DNA from: Amphibalanus amphitrite | Taxonomy: Eukaryota > Arthropoda > Thecostraca > Balanomorpha > Balanidae | Assembly (NCBI RefSeq): GCF_019059575.1 | Contig: NW_024882885.1 | Coordinates: forward strand, 47,501-111,500 | Length of the DNA stretch: 64,000 nt | Reading direction: 5' to 3' | In this document: in pieces, positions 1-9,445 of the stretch | Layout: each line of letters starts with the position of its first letter | Numbering within the stretch: the first letter of the stretch is position 1 | The notes under the pieces: generated by a model | Seen by the model: the letters and a program-made list of their open reading frames with translations, nothing else | Told to the model about the DNA's origin: nothing | Databases searched by the model: none | Translations under genes and position numbers: made by a program

Positions 1-91
1 ACCTGCATGCCAAGTTTCAGCGAGATCGCCCCAGTAATTACCGAGTTACTGAAATGGGAACAAATTTGGCACCTCTTCTTTTTGTATATTG

Positions 92-395
92 CACGTGCAG
101 TGAGGGTCACTCACATAGATCAAGAGTATCCGACCTTTGGTAGAAGGGATGCAGCTACCCTATAAAAATTACCGCAATACAATCGCTCAAGCCGCTGCTG
201 AGATATGGGCCTCTCAAAATCATTACTTTTGCAAAACTGCTTGAACACCCTTGACTTTTCACGTGGCACGTGCCACGACGGTCACTGAGATGTATCAAAA
301 GTAGTCAATTACGGGGTAGAAGGGATGGGGCTACCCAGCAAAAAAGACCGCAGGCCAATCGGTCCAGCGGTTGCTGAGATATAAGCCTCTCAAAA
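92..395. repeat. Diverged tandem repeat, two units of about 173 bp
   Basis: Two successive stretches share the same order of words: GCACGTGC, GGTCACT, TAGAAGGGATG, GCTACCC, CCAATCG or CAATCGC, GCTGAGATAT and GCCTCTCAAAA. The second set lies about 173 bases after the first. The layout, including the phrase about GAGATAT, resembles the 128-bp arrays at 27.1-27.9 kb and 37.8-38.6 kb, but sequence identity to those is low. No gene is visible in bases 1-404. Confidence 0.45.
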
Positions 396-403
396 GCGTT
401 ACA

Positions 404-434
404 GGCCGGGCCGGGCCGGGCCGGGCCGGGCCGT
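404..434. repeat. (GGGCC)n microsatellite
   Basis: Five to six perfect repeats of GGGCC directly upstream of the non-LTR fragment. Confidence 0.9.
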
Positions 435-485
435 GCCCGTTCATACTGAGATTTTTCCGTTATATTGAAAAGACTTCGCTTCGCT

Positions 486-1550
486 CGCTGCGCTCGCTCG
501 CTCGTAACTATACCAAGGCCCATTCTGGACCAAATTTACAAGAAGTATATAAGACCTTACTTTGACTGCTGTAACACAATATATGACGGACACATAAAAA
601 TACAAGACGCTGCCGAACTTGACACGCTACAAAACAGAACAGGGTGACTTTTGACGGGGGCTATGTTCTGCAGCCGATTCGCGTTGGCGCACTAAGGCCC
701 TAGTGACACTTGATTTCAAGTGTCACTAGACGATTTCGGTTTGCGCTGAGCCACTAGCCGATTGGTGTAAAATGCCGCTTAGTGTCACTACCATCAAGTG
801 TCACTTGGCCGCCTAGTCTTACTAGCTTCCTAGTGCGCCATCTCGAATCGGCCCCAGGACGTCAACCGAGAAACTTCTACAAGACTTGGGCTGGGAGAAA
901 CTGACTGTAAGACGACAAATACACAAACTCACTTTATATCATATATTCACTAATCCAAGACACCAAACGCCATATTATATCACGATAATAATGCCAGAAA
1001 CACGTGCAGAAAACACCGGCAGAACACTACGCAACTCCAACACTTACACCATGCCTCCCAACCGGACCACATCCTTCCAGAAGTCCTTTTTCCTCTCAAC
1101 AGGCAAATCCTGGAACCAGCTTTCCGAAACCATCCGATCCCTTCCTCCTCGTTCCTTTCAACGAGAGTTCTCGAGGCGACTGAGGGTGCCTGGGCCTACT
1201 CCGTATTGCAAAAATTGGCACTAAAATGGGCAATATTTTCCATTCCAGGCTATGAATGCAAATGTCACAACTAAATTCACATTTATATCAAATACAAAGG
1301 CACTATACACCTGAATGTGTTTTTGGCTTTGAAACAGAAAATATTCATCATTTCATTCTCGCGTATCCCAACTATAATTTGCAGAGAGAGGAACTATCGG
1401 GACATGCTGCAAATTTTTCCCGAATATTTTGGTCAAATGTCAACTTCATGGTTATTACGTGTTCTTTTGCATGGCGACGATCTTGGCGACGGGGACTGTC
1501 GTGCGGTGGCTCAGCATTTCCAAAATTTCTTGCTTCGTTCGCACAGCTTT
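486..1550 (+). pseudogene. Decayed non-LTR retrotransposon, C-terminal part of the reverse transcriptase ORF
   Basis: Three collinear pieces match the end of a non-LTR reverse transcriptase polyprotein. At 500-665 are IRPYFDCCNTIYDG and LQNRTG, the thumb region that follows the catalytic core in CR1/L2/jockey-like elements. At 857-1223 are KLLQDLGWEKL, RRQIHKLTLYHIF, LPPNRTTSFQKSFF-like words and LSETIRSLPPRSF. At 1256-1550 is CVFGFETENIHHFILAYPNY, the C-terminal Cys/His motif, ending in LLHGDDLGDGDCRAVAQHF. There is a stop near 645 and at least two frame changes, and a 188-bp MITE separates the first two pieces. The 3' end is cut by a TTAA element at 1550, whose TTAA supplies the last stop codon. 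The catalytic YxDD core and endonuclease are not in the window. The clade is not certain. Confidence 0.85.
669..856. mobile_element. Small MITE inserted in the non-LTR element
   Basis: The left end TGCAGCCGATTCG and right end CGAATCGGCCCCA form inverted ends, extended by GGCGCACTA on both sides. Inside is a palindrome CTAGTGACACTTGA/TCAAGTGTCACTAG and further copies of AGTGTCACTA. The non-LTR reading frame resumes right after it, which fixes it as an insertion. No target duplication could be placed with confidence. Confidence 0.7.
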
Positions 1551-2561
1551 TAACCCTCGCACCGACGGGGGGGCGGATATCCGCCCCCCCCTGAGGTTTT
1601 TCGCGAATAGCGGGAAAACCGCGGCGCGAAGCGCCGCGAAATTTGGTATGACTATAACCTCATCAATTTTACACATGGTGTGCAAGTTTGAACCTCCTAC
1701 CTTTTAAGGTCAGGTCACCAGGTCACTTTGAATGACCCAACCTCAAGTCACTTTTTTGCAACTTTGTCACCGTGCCAGAGCTACAGTAGATGTCGGAGGC
1801 CTTTGAAAGTCGCAGGATATTATTAGGTCATTAGTAGCTACAATTTGTATATCTCGGAATTTTGATATCGGTGACCTAAGGTCAGGTCAATTTCGCGACC
1901 TCCCCATTATAAGTCAATGGGGGAAAAATCAACTCCCTGTTTTTACCACTAAAACGGGTCGGAATGGCCCCATATACCATACATGACTTCATATACGATC
2001 AACCTTCACTACCTTGAGGTCTGTTTTGCTGTTGGGCAGCTGTGAGGTCATGTGACGTCATCAAAGGTCACCAAAGGTTTTTGGCCAATAACTCCGTACA
2101 GGAACAAGATACAGACGCGTGGATGGTCTCATTGTGCTCAGCTCGTCAAGACGCATCGAATGATATACATGATGACCTCGAGGTCACGTGACCTGAGGTC
2201 AACCTTTGACCTTGACCTTTCGAGGTCAACATATATATCATTCGATGCGGATTGACGAGAGGATCACGATGATGCCCTTAGTTTGTTCCTATCTTGACTA
2301 ATTCGAAAGTTATTCGAGAAAAACTCTCCATATCTACATAGCGCCGCCATTTTGACTTTTTCGACCCCTGTGACGTCATCTTTGACCTGACCTGAAAATG
2401 ACCTTAGTAAAAATTGTAGATCTTGGCCGTGCATATCCGATGCCGTTTACCGCTTGTCGCTATCTTGCTTCGTTCTCGAGATCTCAGGGGGGGGGGCGTT
2501 CATCCGCCCCCCCCCCCGTCGGTGCGAAGTTGGCGCAGACCCCCGTCGGTGCGCGGGTTAA
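1550..2561. mobile_element. TTAA-flanked non-autonomous element, copy 1
   Basis: The left end TTAACCCTCGCACCGACGGG is mirrored at the right by CCGTCGGTGCGCGGGTTAA. The left end has the palindromic hairpin GGGGGCGGATATCCGCCCCC followed by GGTTTTTCGCGAATAG. The right end has a G-run and a C-run, with the terminal motif present twice. The interior is rich in AGGTCA/TGACCT, densest at 2178-2228. No transposase is encoded. TTAA at both ends fits piggyBac-type target choice (established for that superfamily); the assignment to a superfamily is inference. Confidence 0.8.
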
Positions 2562-2854
2562 TTTACCTACCTTATTCTGTTTTGTGGGCGGCGCCCCCGG
2601 TGGGCTGAGTGACGGTATAGGTTGGGTCAGTGGCCTGTCGTGGCGGCGGCAGTGGTAGTTTTGTTTCACTACGCTACGTTACCGTCATTACGTTGTATGT
2701 TTATGTTATATTCGACGTTGATCTGAAGGCTATGTTCATGTTGTTTTATGTTTATGGTGACTATCTGATTATGTTACAAGAGGTATTTTGCTTTGTCTCT
2801 GTTATTCATGTTTATTTTCCGATCGTTTTACTAGGTTGTCGAACATTCTAGAAG
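2562..2854. other. Unassigned stretch
   Basis: T-rich sequence with TTTATGTT words and no recognisable coding or repeat signal. It may be the displaced 3' untranslated part of the non-LTR element upstream, but nothing in the sequence proves that. Confidence 0.3.
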
Positions 2855-2927
2855 GGAATGGAAGAGCCCCCCCCCCCCCCCACCAGTAGGGCGCGTTATA
2901 CGCAGACCCCAGTGGGGCAAGGGTTAA
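2855..2927. mobile_element. Right end of a TTAA-family element
   Basis: A C-run of about 15, then GCAGACCCCAGTGGGGCAAG and GGGTTAA, match the order of the right end of copy 1 (C-run, GCAGACCCC, GGGTTAA). The matching left end was not found, so this is a fragment. Confidence 0.55.
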
Positions 2928-3513
2928 GACCATGCAGAGGTTCACTTATGATGTCATAGGCACTGGCGGATCCAGGGGGGCATTAGGGGCATATGCCCCC
3001 CCCCCCCGACAGGAGCCTGGGAAGGGCATTCAGTACAAGTATCCCCCCCCCCGTTCAGACTTACACTTCTTACGCCTATAACGAGAAACTAAATAAAAAT
3101 GGATTAGAAAGCCTTCCCAGTAACTACTTTTGTGATCAGAGTCGTTTTAGTAACCTCAATTTAGTTATCATTGCTTTATTTTGTCTAAAACTATGTTGCT
3201 TTTTAGTTCTTACCACAGGGGAGTAATGCCGCTTCAACCCTTTTGACCGTATTGTCTAACGATGGCACTCATATTGCGCAAACCAGGAATCGGCCCCCGC
3301 CTATGCTTGGGAATAGGGACGGGGACGGTTAGAATATGATTTACCTGTATGGCCTGTAATATGGTTGGAATTATTCCACGCATTTAAAAATAATCGCGAA
3401 AAATTAGGGTCTCAAGGGGTCTGGCGTTAACAGTAGTGAAGCGTAACCGGGGGGGAGGGGGTGTAGTGACGAGCTGTGCCCGATCGCGTAGTGTACATAT
3501 GTTATGTTTGTTT

Positions 3514-4122
3514 GTGTATGTTTGTTGTCATATGTTTGTATCGTGTATATATTCTCTGTACCTAATGTGTCCGCCACTGCGCGTGTGGACCTCCAGGAAC
3601 TGTGCACCGTTCTACATGATAGCGCATGCGCACTATTCGTTACCACTTGGTACTGTTAGTACAATGGTCGCCCAATTGTGTGCAAATACATTCGACTTCT
3701 AACTGGAGCAGGACTTTGAAGAAGGGAGGCGAAGGAAGACGGAGGAGGCTGAAGGCTGACGACGGAGAGACACACGCACAACCGACCTTCAAGGTCGCAC
3801 CGAGCTACGGTCGAGCGAGGTGGGCAACACGCCCTTAAAGACGCCTCTGATTGTAGCCACGCCGGTACCCCTGGTCGGACCCGGTATACTGACACGGACC
3901 TTGCCACTGGCTCTGGCTCAGGCTGTCTTAGCGGACACGCCTGCCAGTCCAGACGCTCTCCTAAGAGCGAGTGCTCGGCTACCGCCAGTCTGCCGGGCCC
4001 AACAGCGTTCTGCTGACACCCACCGATACCGCTCGCCGCACCGCAAGTGCCGCAGCGATTCGGGCGCTCCAGGCGAGCGTAACGGGAGTCACACCAGTCC
4101 GCGCCGCCAGGCTCTGCCCGCT
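3514..4122 (+). repeat. 609-bp direct repeat, copy A1
   Basis: This stretch recurs at 4203-4811 with a constant offset of 689 bases. Translated frames through both copies agree, so divergence is very low. The sequence is GC-rich in its second half with no protein family I recognise; an open frame (from 3820) rich in Arg, Ser and Pro is present in both copies but has no recognisable motif. Confidence 0.95.
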
Positions 4123-4124
4123 AG

Positions 4125-4202
4125 TGTAATTCTACGGACGGCCTGCTGATCTGTGCAATCTATGGAATCTGTGTCAGCAATCTAAAGAAGGGCCGTCCGT
4201 GA
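4125..4202 (+). repeat. 78-bp repeat X, forward copy
   Basis: It is perfectly complementary to 4819-4896. Within it, ACGGACGGCC near one end and GGCCGTCCGT at the other form a shorter inverted repeat, so X itself has MITE-like ends. Confidence 0.95.
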
Positions 4203-4811
4203 GTGTATGTTTGTTGTCATATGTTTGTATCGTGTATATATTCTCTGTACCTAATGTGTCCGCCACTGCGCGTGTGGACCTCCAGGAACTGTGCACCGTT
4301 CTACATGATAGCGCATGCGCACTATTCGTTACCACTTGGTACTGTTAGTACAATGGTCGCCCAATTGTGTGCAAATACATTCGACTTCTAACTGGAGCAG
4401 GACTTTGAAGAAGGGAGGCGAAGGAAGACGGAGGAGGCTGAAGGCTGACGACGGAGAGACACACGCACAACCGACCTTCAAGGTCGCACCGAGCTACGGT
4501 CGAGCGAGGTGGGCAACACGCCCTTAAAGACGCCTCTGATTGTAGCCACGCCGGTACCCCTGGTCGGACCCGGTATACTGACACGGACCTTGCCACTGGC
4601 TCTGGCTCAGGCTGTCTTAGCGGACACGCCTGCCAGTCCAGACGCTCTCCTAAGAGCGAGTGCTCGGCTACCGCCAGTCTGCCGGGCCCAACAGCGTTCT
4701 GCTGACACCCACCGATACCGCTCGCCGCACCGCAAGTGCCGCAGCGATTCGGGCGCTCCAGGCGAGCGTAACGGGAGTCACACCAGTCCGCGCCGCCAGG
4801 CTCTGCCCGCT
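4203..4811 (+). repeat. 609-bp direct repeat, copy A2
   Basis: Second copy of 3514-4122. It is bracketed by the 78-bp repeat in opposite orientations, so A2 with its flanks could form a large hairpin. Confidence 0.95.
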
Positions 4812-4818
4812 GTTGTAT

Positions 4819-4896
4819 TCACGGACGGCCCTTCTTTAGATTGCTGACACAGATTCCATAGATTGCACAGATCAGCAGGCCGTCCGTAGAATTACA
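4819..4896 (-). repeat. 78-bp repeat X, inverted copy
   Basis: Exact reverse complement of 4125-4202, base for base across 78 positions. Confidence 0.95.
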
Positions 4897-6290
4897 GGGG
4901 GCACAAGGGGTGCGTGCCGCCTCATTAGATGCATGATGCCCTATGGGCCCGAGAGGCCCTGCAGTGGCAATGGGCCGCTCAGGGTCCAAGCGTGCCTTAT
5001 TTCGACAGAGATAAGACCCGCAGGACTAGTGAGAGCACCTCACGGAGTCACGGGCTCCTGAGTCCCCACATATCACACATCTCCATAAGGGCCCCACTCC
5101 GGCCTCTGAGAGCCCTGTGCTGGCCTCTGAGTGACCTTGCTGACCTATTAAGCGTCAGCTCTAATTAGGGTCCTGGCCCATACCCGCATGGAACGGCTCC
5201 ACACCAGTGTCTCTGAGGGCCCATAACGGCGCCTGTGAGGGTCACACACCGGCGCCTTTGAGGGCCCAACACCGCCAATCTGAGTGACTAACACCAATAT
5301 TTCTTAAGGCCCTACATCGGCGGCGGCTCTGAGGACCCCACACTGGCGCCTCTGAAGGTCTTAAGCAGGCACATCTGACGGCTACCTACCTGCAACTCTG
5401 TGGGCTCCGCACTGGTGACTCTGAGGGCTCCCAGTGACGCCTGAGAGTACCACGCCAGTCTCCAGGATCCCACAGGGCTCCTGAAGGCCTCTGCTGACCC
5501 TTGATGGTCTCTTGAAGACCCCTTGCCCCCATGCATGTGTCTCTGAGGAGTGAGGACTCCCACAACGATGCCTTTGAAAGTCTTCACCGGCGACTGTGAG
5601 GGCATCACACAGACACGTCTGAGGGCCCTACACCGCCACCTCTGAGACACCAGTGTCTCCTGAGGCCCCACATCGGCGACTCTGAGGGTCCCACACCGGC
5701 GCCTCTGGGCCCGATACCAGTGCCTCTGGCAGCCAGCCACCGGTAACTCTGTAGGTCCTACATCGGTGACTCGGCCCCACCGGCGTCTGAGAGTACCATG
5801 CCGATCTCTAAGAACTCCACAGGGCTCCTGAAGATACTGCCGAGATACTGCCGGCCTTCACTTGCCGCCTGTGAAGGCCCATTTTTGGCATCATACGGCC
5901 CGTTACCGGCCTCTGAGGGCCCTTTGTCGGTCTCTGAGAGGTCCTACTGGGTTATTAAGCATTCGCATTTCGCACCAACAACTCCAAGGGCCCCACACAC
6001 AGCCATCTGTGAATGGTATGGGCTTAGCGCCACACCAGTGTCTGAGGCACCACAACGGCGTCCATGTGAGGGCCTCACACCAGCACCTTAGAGGGCCCAC
6101 ACCGGATCCTTTGTGGTTCCTGCACCAGTGCCTCCGAGGGCCCCACACCACTGCCTCTGGGGAACCCACACCGATACCTTTGATGGTCCCACGCCAGGTT
6201 CCACACCGGCGGCCCTGGGTCGGCTGTATACACCAGTCATTCTGAGGGCCCCAACGGCCCCACCAATTTTCGTCGATTTCTGGCGCTGCC
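4897..6290. repeat. Degenerate minisatellite with CTCTGAGGGCCC core
   Basis: Diverged units built on (CC)TCTGAGGGCCC followed by CACACCGGC-like spacers run through most of this interval. Period is irregular, roughly 20-45 bases. Open frames here on both strands are products of the repeat and are not genes. It lies inside hAT-like element 1. Confidence 0.85.
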
Positions 6291-6507
6291 CGGGTATTTG
6301 TCCCAAAAGCCTCCTCCTCCTGGATCTGCAATTGGGGGTCAGTTGTCCTACCATTTCTTTTTTTTTCAAAAAACTCGTGTCAGGACTATGACGAAAAATA
6401 AGTGGCTTAAATCCGATGAGAAAACAGGATTTGGGGGTAACCTATGTAGGTTTGGCTCCGTGACCTGGAATACCCCACCCCGCGCTGAAGCCCTGGATCC
6501 GCCAGTG

Positions 6508-6693
6508 GTCATAGGTCGGTTACCTGACATGACCTGAAAATTGCGGTTGGTGTCAAAAGATCCGGCTTGAATCGAAATTCAGGTATGCCAAGCTTCATCT
6601 CTGTATCGCCGTGGCGTTCGGAGCTATCGCGAAAAAAAACTATGGGGGGCGGCACCCCCCCCCCCCCCGGCCGGCGTGGGTGTAAGTGCCGCT
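6508..6693. mobile_element. TTAA-family remnant split by hAT-like element 1
   Basis: This part and bases 2928-2960 match, in reverse orientation, bases 33345-33530 of the TTAA element at 33324: GTCAGGTCA-type words, GGTGTCAAAAGATCCGGCTTG, CGGAGCTATCGCGAAAAAA, a G/C hairpin, then GGCCGGCG. The outer TTAA is degenerate (GGGTGTAAG). Confidence 0.7.
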
Positions 6694-6997
6694 TTTGTCT
6701 CGAGATTTGACGGGGGTCATTTCTCAGTTGTGCCGATTTTCAACTGCCCTTCTCACTCATGTGTTTGGTGTCATCGTCCTTTACATATTGCTTGCGAGCC
6801 ATTTGCTTGTTGTAACCTATCGGTACTTGGCAGTGTTTTTGGTGGTCACATAAGCAATGAGACTGAGCAGCGCCATCACTCAAGCCATCCGCTTGGCCAA
6901 AGGCAATGACTGTGGCGTTTGAGGCTTATCAGTGCCAGAGTTGTGACGTCATCTTTTATGTTACAGATAAAGGAGTTGAAGATGGACGGCTCTCGTC
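6694..6997. other. Unassigned stretch upstream of the 5S-like gene
   Basis: No repeat, TE or coding signal was recognised. Confidence 0.3.
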
Positions 6998-7115
6998 GGC
7001 AACGACCATACCATGCTGAAAATACCAGTTCCCGTCCGATCACTGAAGTCAAGGAGCACCGGGCCCGGTTAGTACTTGGATGGGTGACCGCCTGGGAACA
7101 CCGGGTTTCGTTGTC
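6998..7115 (+). rRNA. 5S ribosomal RNA-like gene, possibly a pseudogene or 5S-derived SINE head
   Basis: The sequence has the full order of 5S landmarks: GCAACGACCATACCA at the start, CCGTCCGATCACTGAAGT in the middle, and the very conserved box C GGTTAGTACTTGGATGGG-TGACCGCCTGGGAACACC. The 3' end TCGTTGT pairs with the 5' ACAACGA-type start, so helix I is kept. TTTT follows at 7116, the usual RNA polymerase III stop. The box A region (AGTCAAGGAGC) departs from the usual AAGTTAAGCAAC, which argues for a diverged copy. The 5' start is set by helix I. Neighbours are all repeats, so a dispersed or retroposed 5S is as likely as a working gene. Confidence 0.85.
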
Positions 7116-7239
7116 ATTTTCACTTCTTCAATGGTGGCCACTAATTGCTATTTATCCCTTCACTGTTAATGCTCTTGCGACATGGCCAAGGGCGCCTCCC
7201 CCCATTCGAGTTGGGGGGCCCAGCTCGAAGGAATAAGGG

Positions 7240-8400
7240 CCCATTTGAGGCGGCCGAAGGTAATCCTTAGACCACCGAAGACCGTGTACAAAGGGCCCTC
7301 AAATGGCCTTAAAGGACCCTCAGATGGTCTCAAAAGGCCCTCAGATGGCCTCGAAGGGCCCTCAGATGACCTCAAAGGGCCCTCAGTTAGCGGCATAGGG
7401 CCCTCATCTGGTGTCAAAGGGCCCTTAGATGGTGTCAAAGGGCCCTCAGATGGCCTCGAAGGGCCCCAGATGGCCTTAAGGGGCCCTCAGATGACCTCCA
7501 AGGGCTCTCAGATGGCCTTAAAGGGCCCTCAGATGGCCTCAAAGGGCCCTCAGCTAACGTCAATCGCCAGCTGGTGCCAGATGGCCCTCAGCTGGCGCCA
7601 AATGGCCATCAGAAGGCCTCAAACGGTCCTCAACTGGAGTCCAGCGGTCCTCAGTTGGCGTCAAGCGGCCCTCAGAAAGCCTCAAGGGGCCCTCAGAAAG
7701 CCTCAAGGGGCCCTTAGAAAGCCTCAAGGGGCTCTCAGAAGGCCTTAAAGAGCGTCAAAGGGTCTTGAACTAGCGTCAGAGGGCCCCCCAGCTGATGTCA
7801 GAGGGCCCTGAGCTAGCGTCAAACTTAAAGGGCCCTTAGCTGGTGTCAGAGGGCCCCAGTTGGTGTCAGAGGGTCATCCATTGGCGTCTAATGGCCATCA
7901 GAAGGCCCAAAAATGGTCCTCAGCTGGCGTCCAACGGTCCTCAGCTGACGTCAAAAGGCCCTCAAAAGGCCTCAAAGACCCCCCGACTGCTCAAAGGGCC
8001 CTTAGAAGGCCTCAATGGGAACTCCAAAGACGTTAAACGGCCCTCAAAAGGCTTGAAAGGGCCCTCTGCTGATGGCAAAGGGCTCGCACCTGAGTGCGAG
8101 CCTTGTCAAAAACGGACCTGAGAAACCTTGCCGACCCTGGTTATCTGCGGGACTCCTACAGTTACCTGAGTGGCCCCCGTTTACTGAGGGGCCCTGGTTA
8201 TTGATGGGGTCCCTGGTTACTTGAGGCCATCTGAGGGCCCTTTAAGGCCATCTGAGAGCCCTTCGAGGTCATCTGAGGGCCCCTTAAGGCCTGGTTACCA
8301 GAGGGGCCCATGGTCACCTGGTGGGCCCCTGATCAATTGAAAACCCCTGGTCATCTGAAACGCCCCTGATTACCTAAAGGGTCCCTGATCACTTGGATTC
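7240..8400. repeat. 21-bp minisatellite (GGCCCTCAGATGGCCTCAAAG-like)
   Basis: In its cleanest part (7290-7560) the unit is 21 bases, GGCCCTCAGATGGCCTCAAA plus G, with few substitutions. Because 21 is divisible by three, one frame stays open and reads GPSDGLK repeats; this is not a gene. From about 7600 the units decay. It is the same core as the arrays at 4.9-6.3, 9.1-9.4 and 13.3-15.0 kb. Confidence 0.9.
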
Positions 8401-8770
8401 AGTGACATAGCAAGGGAGCGAGGGGGTACGTGCCCGTTCTCGGGTTTAGGGTTTCTTCGAAACCGAGGGGCCCTGCGGCGCCAGTTGGTAGCAGAGGGTT
8501 CGTGCTGGCCGCACTTCAACTCGGAAGGACACCACAGGGCTTGTGGGGCACGTTATTGGCTCCTATGTAGCCACAATTATCTTCATAAAGGCCCAATTGC
8601 CGGTTTCTGAGAGACCTCGCCGGCCGCTCAGGGCCCTAGTAATGGCCAACGAGGGATTGGCTGCTATCGCTCCACATCCGTCTGTGATAGACACACGGCC
8701 CACACCAGTGTTTCTAAAGGCACCCACAACGGCAACTGCGAGGCCCCTCGCGCCACCTCCACAGTGTTCC
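8401..8770. repeat. Possible hAT-like end and decayed minisatellite
   Basis: CAGTGACATAGCAAGGGAGC at 8400 resembles the CAGTGGCGTAGC-type ends common in hAT-like elements, but no partner end was found. Minisatellite words such as GGCCCT and CTCAGGGCC continue to about 8770. Confidence 0.4.
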
Positions 8771-9110
8771 ATTTTTCAGACTTTTTGGTGGCAAATTACA
8801 CCTAATGGGGAAAATACTTTCATCCCTAAAATACGAATGACCGACTTAGCTTCCTCTCTGAAAAAAAGTTTCATGTATTTCCAACAGCCAGTTTACATGT
8901 CACTTGACAGGTTGATGCACCCACATTTTTGTTTCACAACCTGTCAAGATTCTGACATGAAATCCTGGTTTATCAGTTGGCATACAAATTGGCATCATAC
9001 CATTTTGCAAATACACTTTGGTTATTTATTTCCTTTTTTCTCATCCTACGATTTTTTTTTCTCCGTCAGCACACCCATCCAAAATCCAATTTTAGAACAC
9101 TGCACCTCCA
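8771..9110. other. Unassigned AT-rich stretch
   Basis: A frame is open on the plus strand from 8543 to 9136, but it starts in minisatellite and carries no motif I recognise. I do not call a gene. Confidence 0.3.
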
Positions 9111-9430
9111 AGGGACCCCCCACCAGCGCATCTTAAGGGCCTACATCGGCGGCTCTGAGAGTCCCCACACCGGCGCCTCTGAGGGCCACGTATCAGTGAC
9201 TCTGAGGGCCTCTTACTAGCCTCTGAGTGTCCTTGCCAGCCTATGAAGGGCCACTTCCCACTTGCAGGCCATTTTGCAGGGCCACACACATGCCAATGAT
9301 GGCCCCACCAGTGTCTCTAAGCCCTAAGACCCTGCAACGGCGCCTGTGAGGACCCAACACCAGCGCATCTGACGGCCTTTCACTGGCACCTCTGAGCGCG
9401 CCACACACCGGTGACTCTGAGGAGCTCGCT
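9111..9430. repeat. Minisatellite, CTCTGAGGGCC type
   Basis: Diverged units of the same core as at 4.9-6.3 kb. The stretch ends in GCTCGCTCGCTTCGCTCGCTCG at 9424-9445, a word also seen near 480. Confidence 0.75.
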
Positions 9431-9445
9431 CGCTTCGCTCGCTCG

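Larger units (their letters stand above)
2961..6507. mobile_element. hAT-like element 1 with perfect 8-bp target duplication
   Basis: The ends are CACTGGCGGATCCAGGG and its complement CCCTGGATCCGCCAGTG. They are flanked on both sides by GTCATAGG (2953-2960 and 6508-6515). An unoccupied paralogue of the target lies at 33480-33530 on the opposite strand, where GTCATAGG occurs once. An 8-bp duplication and CAnTGGCGG-type ends are typical of hAT elements. The 3.5-kb interior has no transposase. It holds a 609-bp direct duplication, a 78-bp perfect inverted repeat and a long minisatellite. Confidence 0.85.

Noticed and set aside
3820-4149. ORF in the 609-bp repeat as a gag-like or basic protein
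   Set aside because: Arg/Ser/Pro content alone is not enough; both copies are the same by duplication, so conservation says nothing about selection.
7182-7748. 188-codon ORF with GPSDGLK repeats
   Set aside because: It is produced by a 21-bp minisatellite whose unit is a multiple of three; no start context, domain or codon bias.
8543-9136. 197-codon plus-strand ORF
   Set aside because: It starts in minisatellite and carries no recognisable motif; the AT-rich part could be anything.
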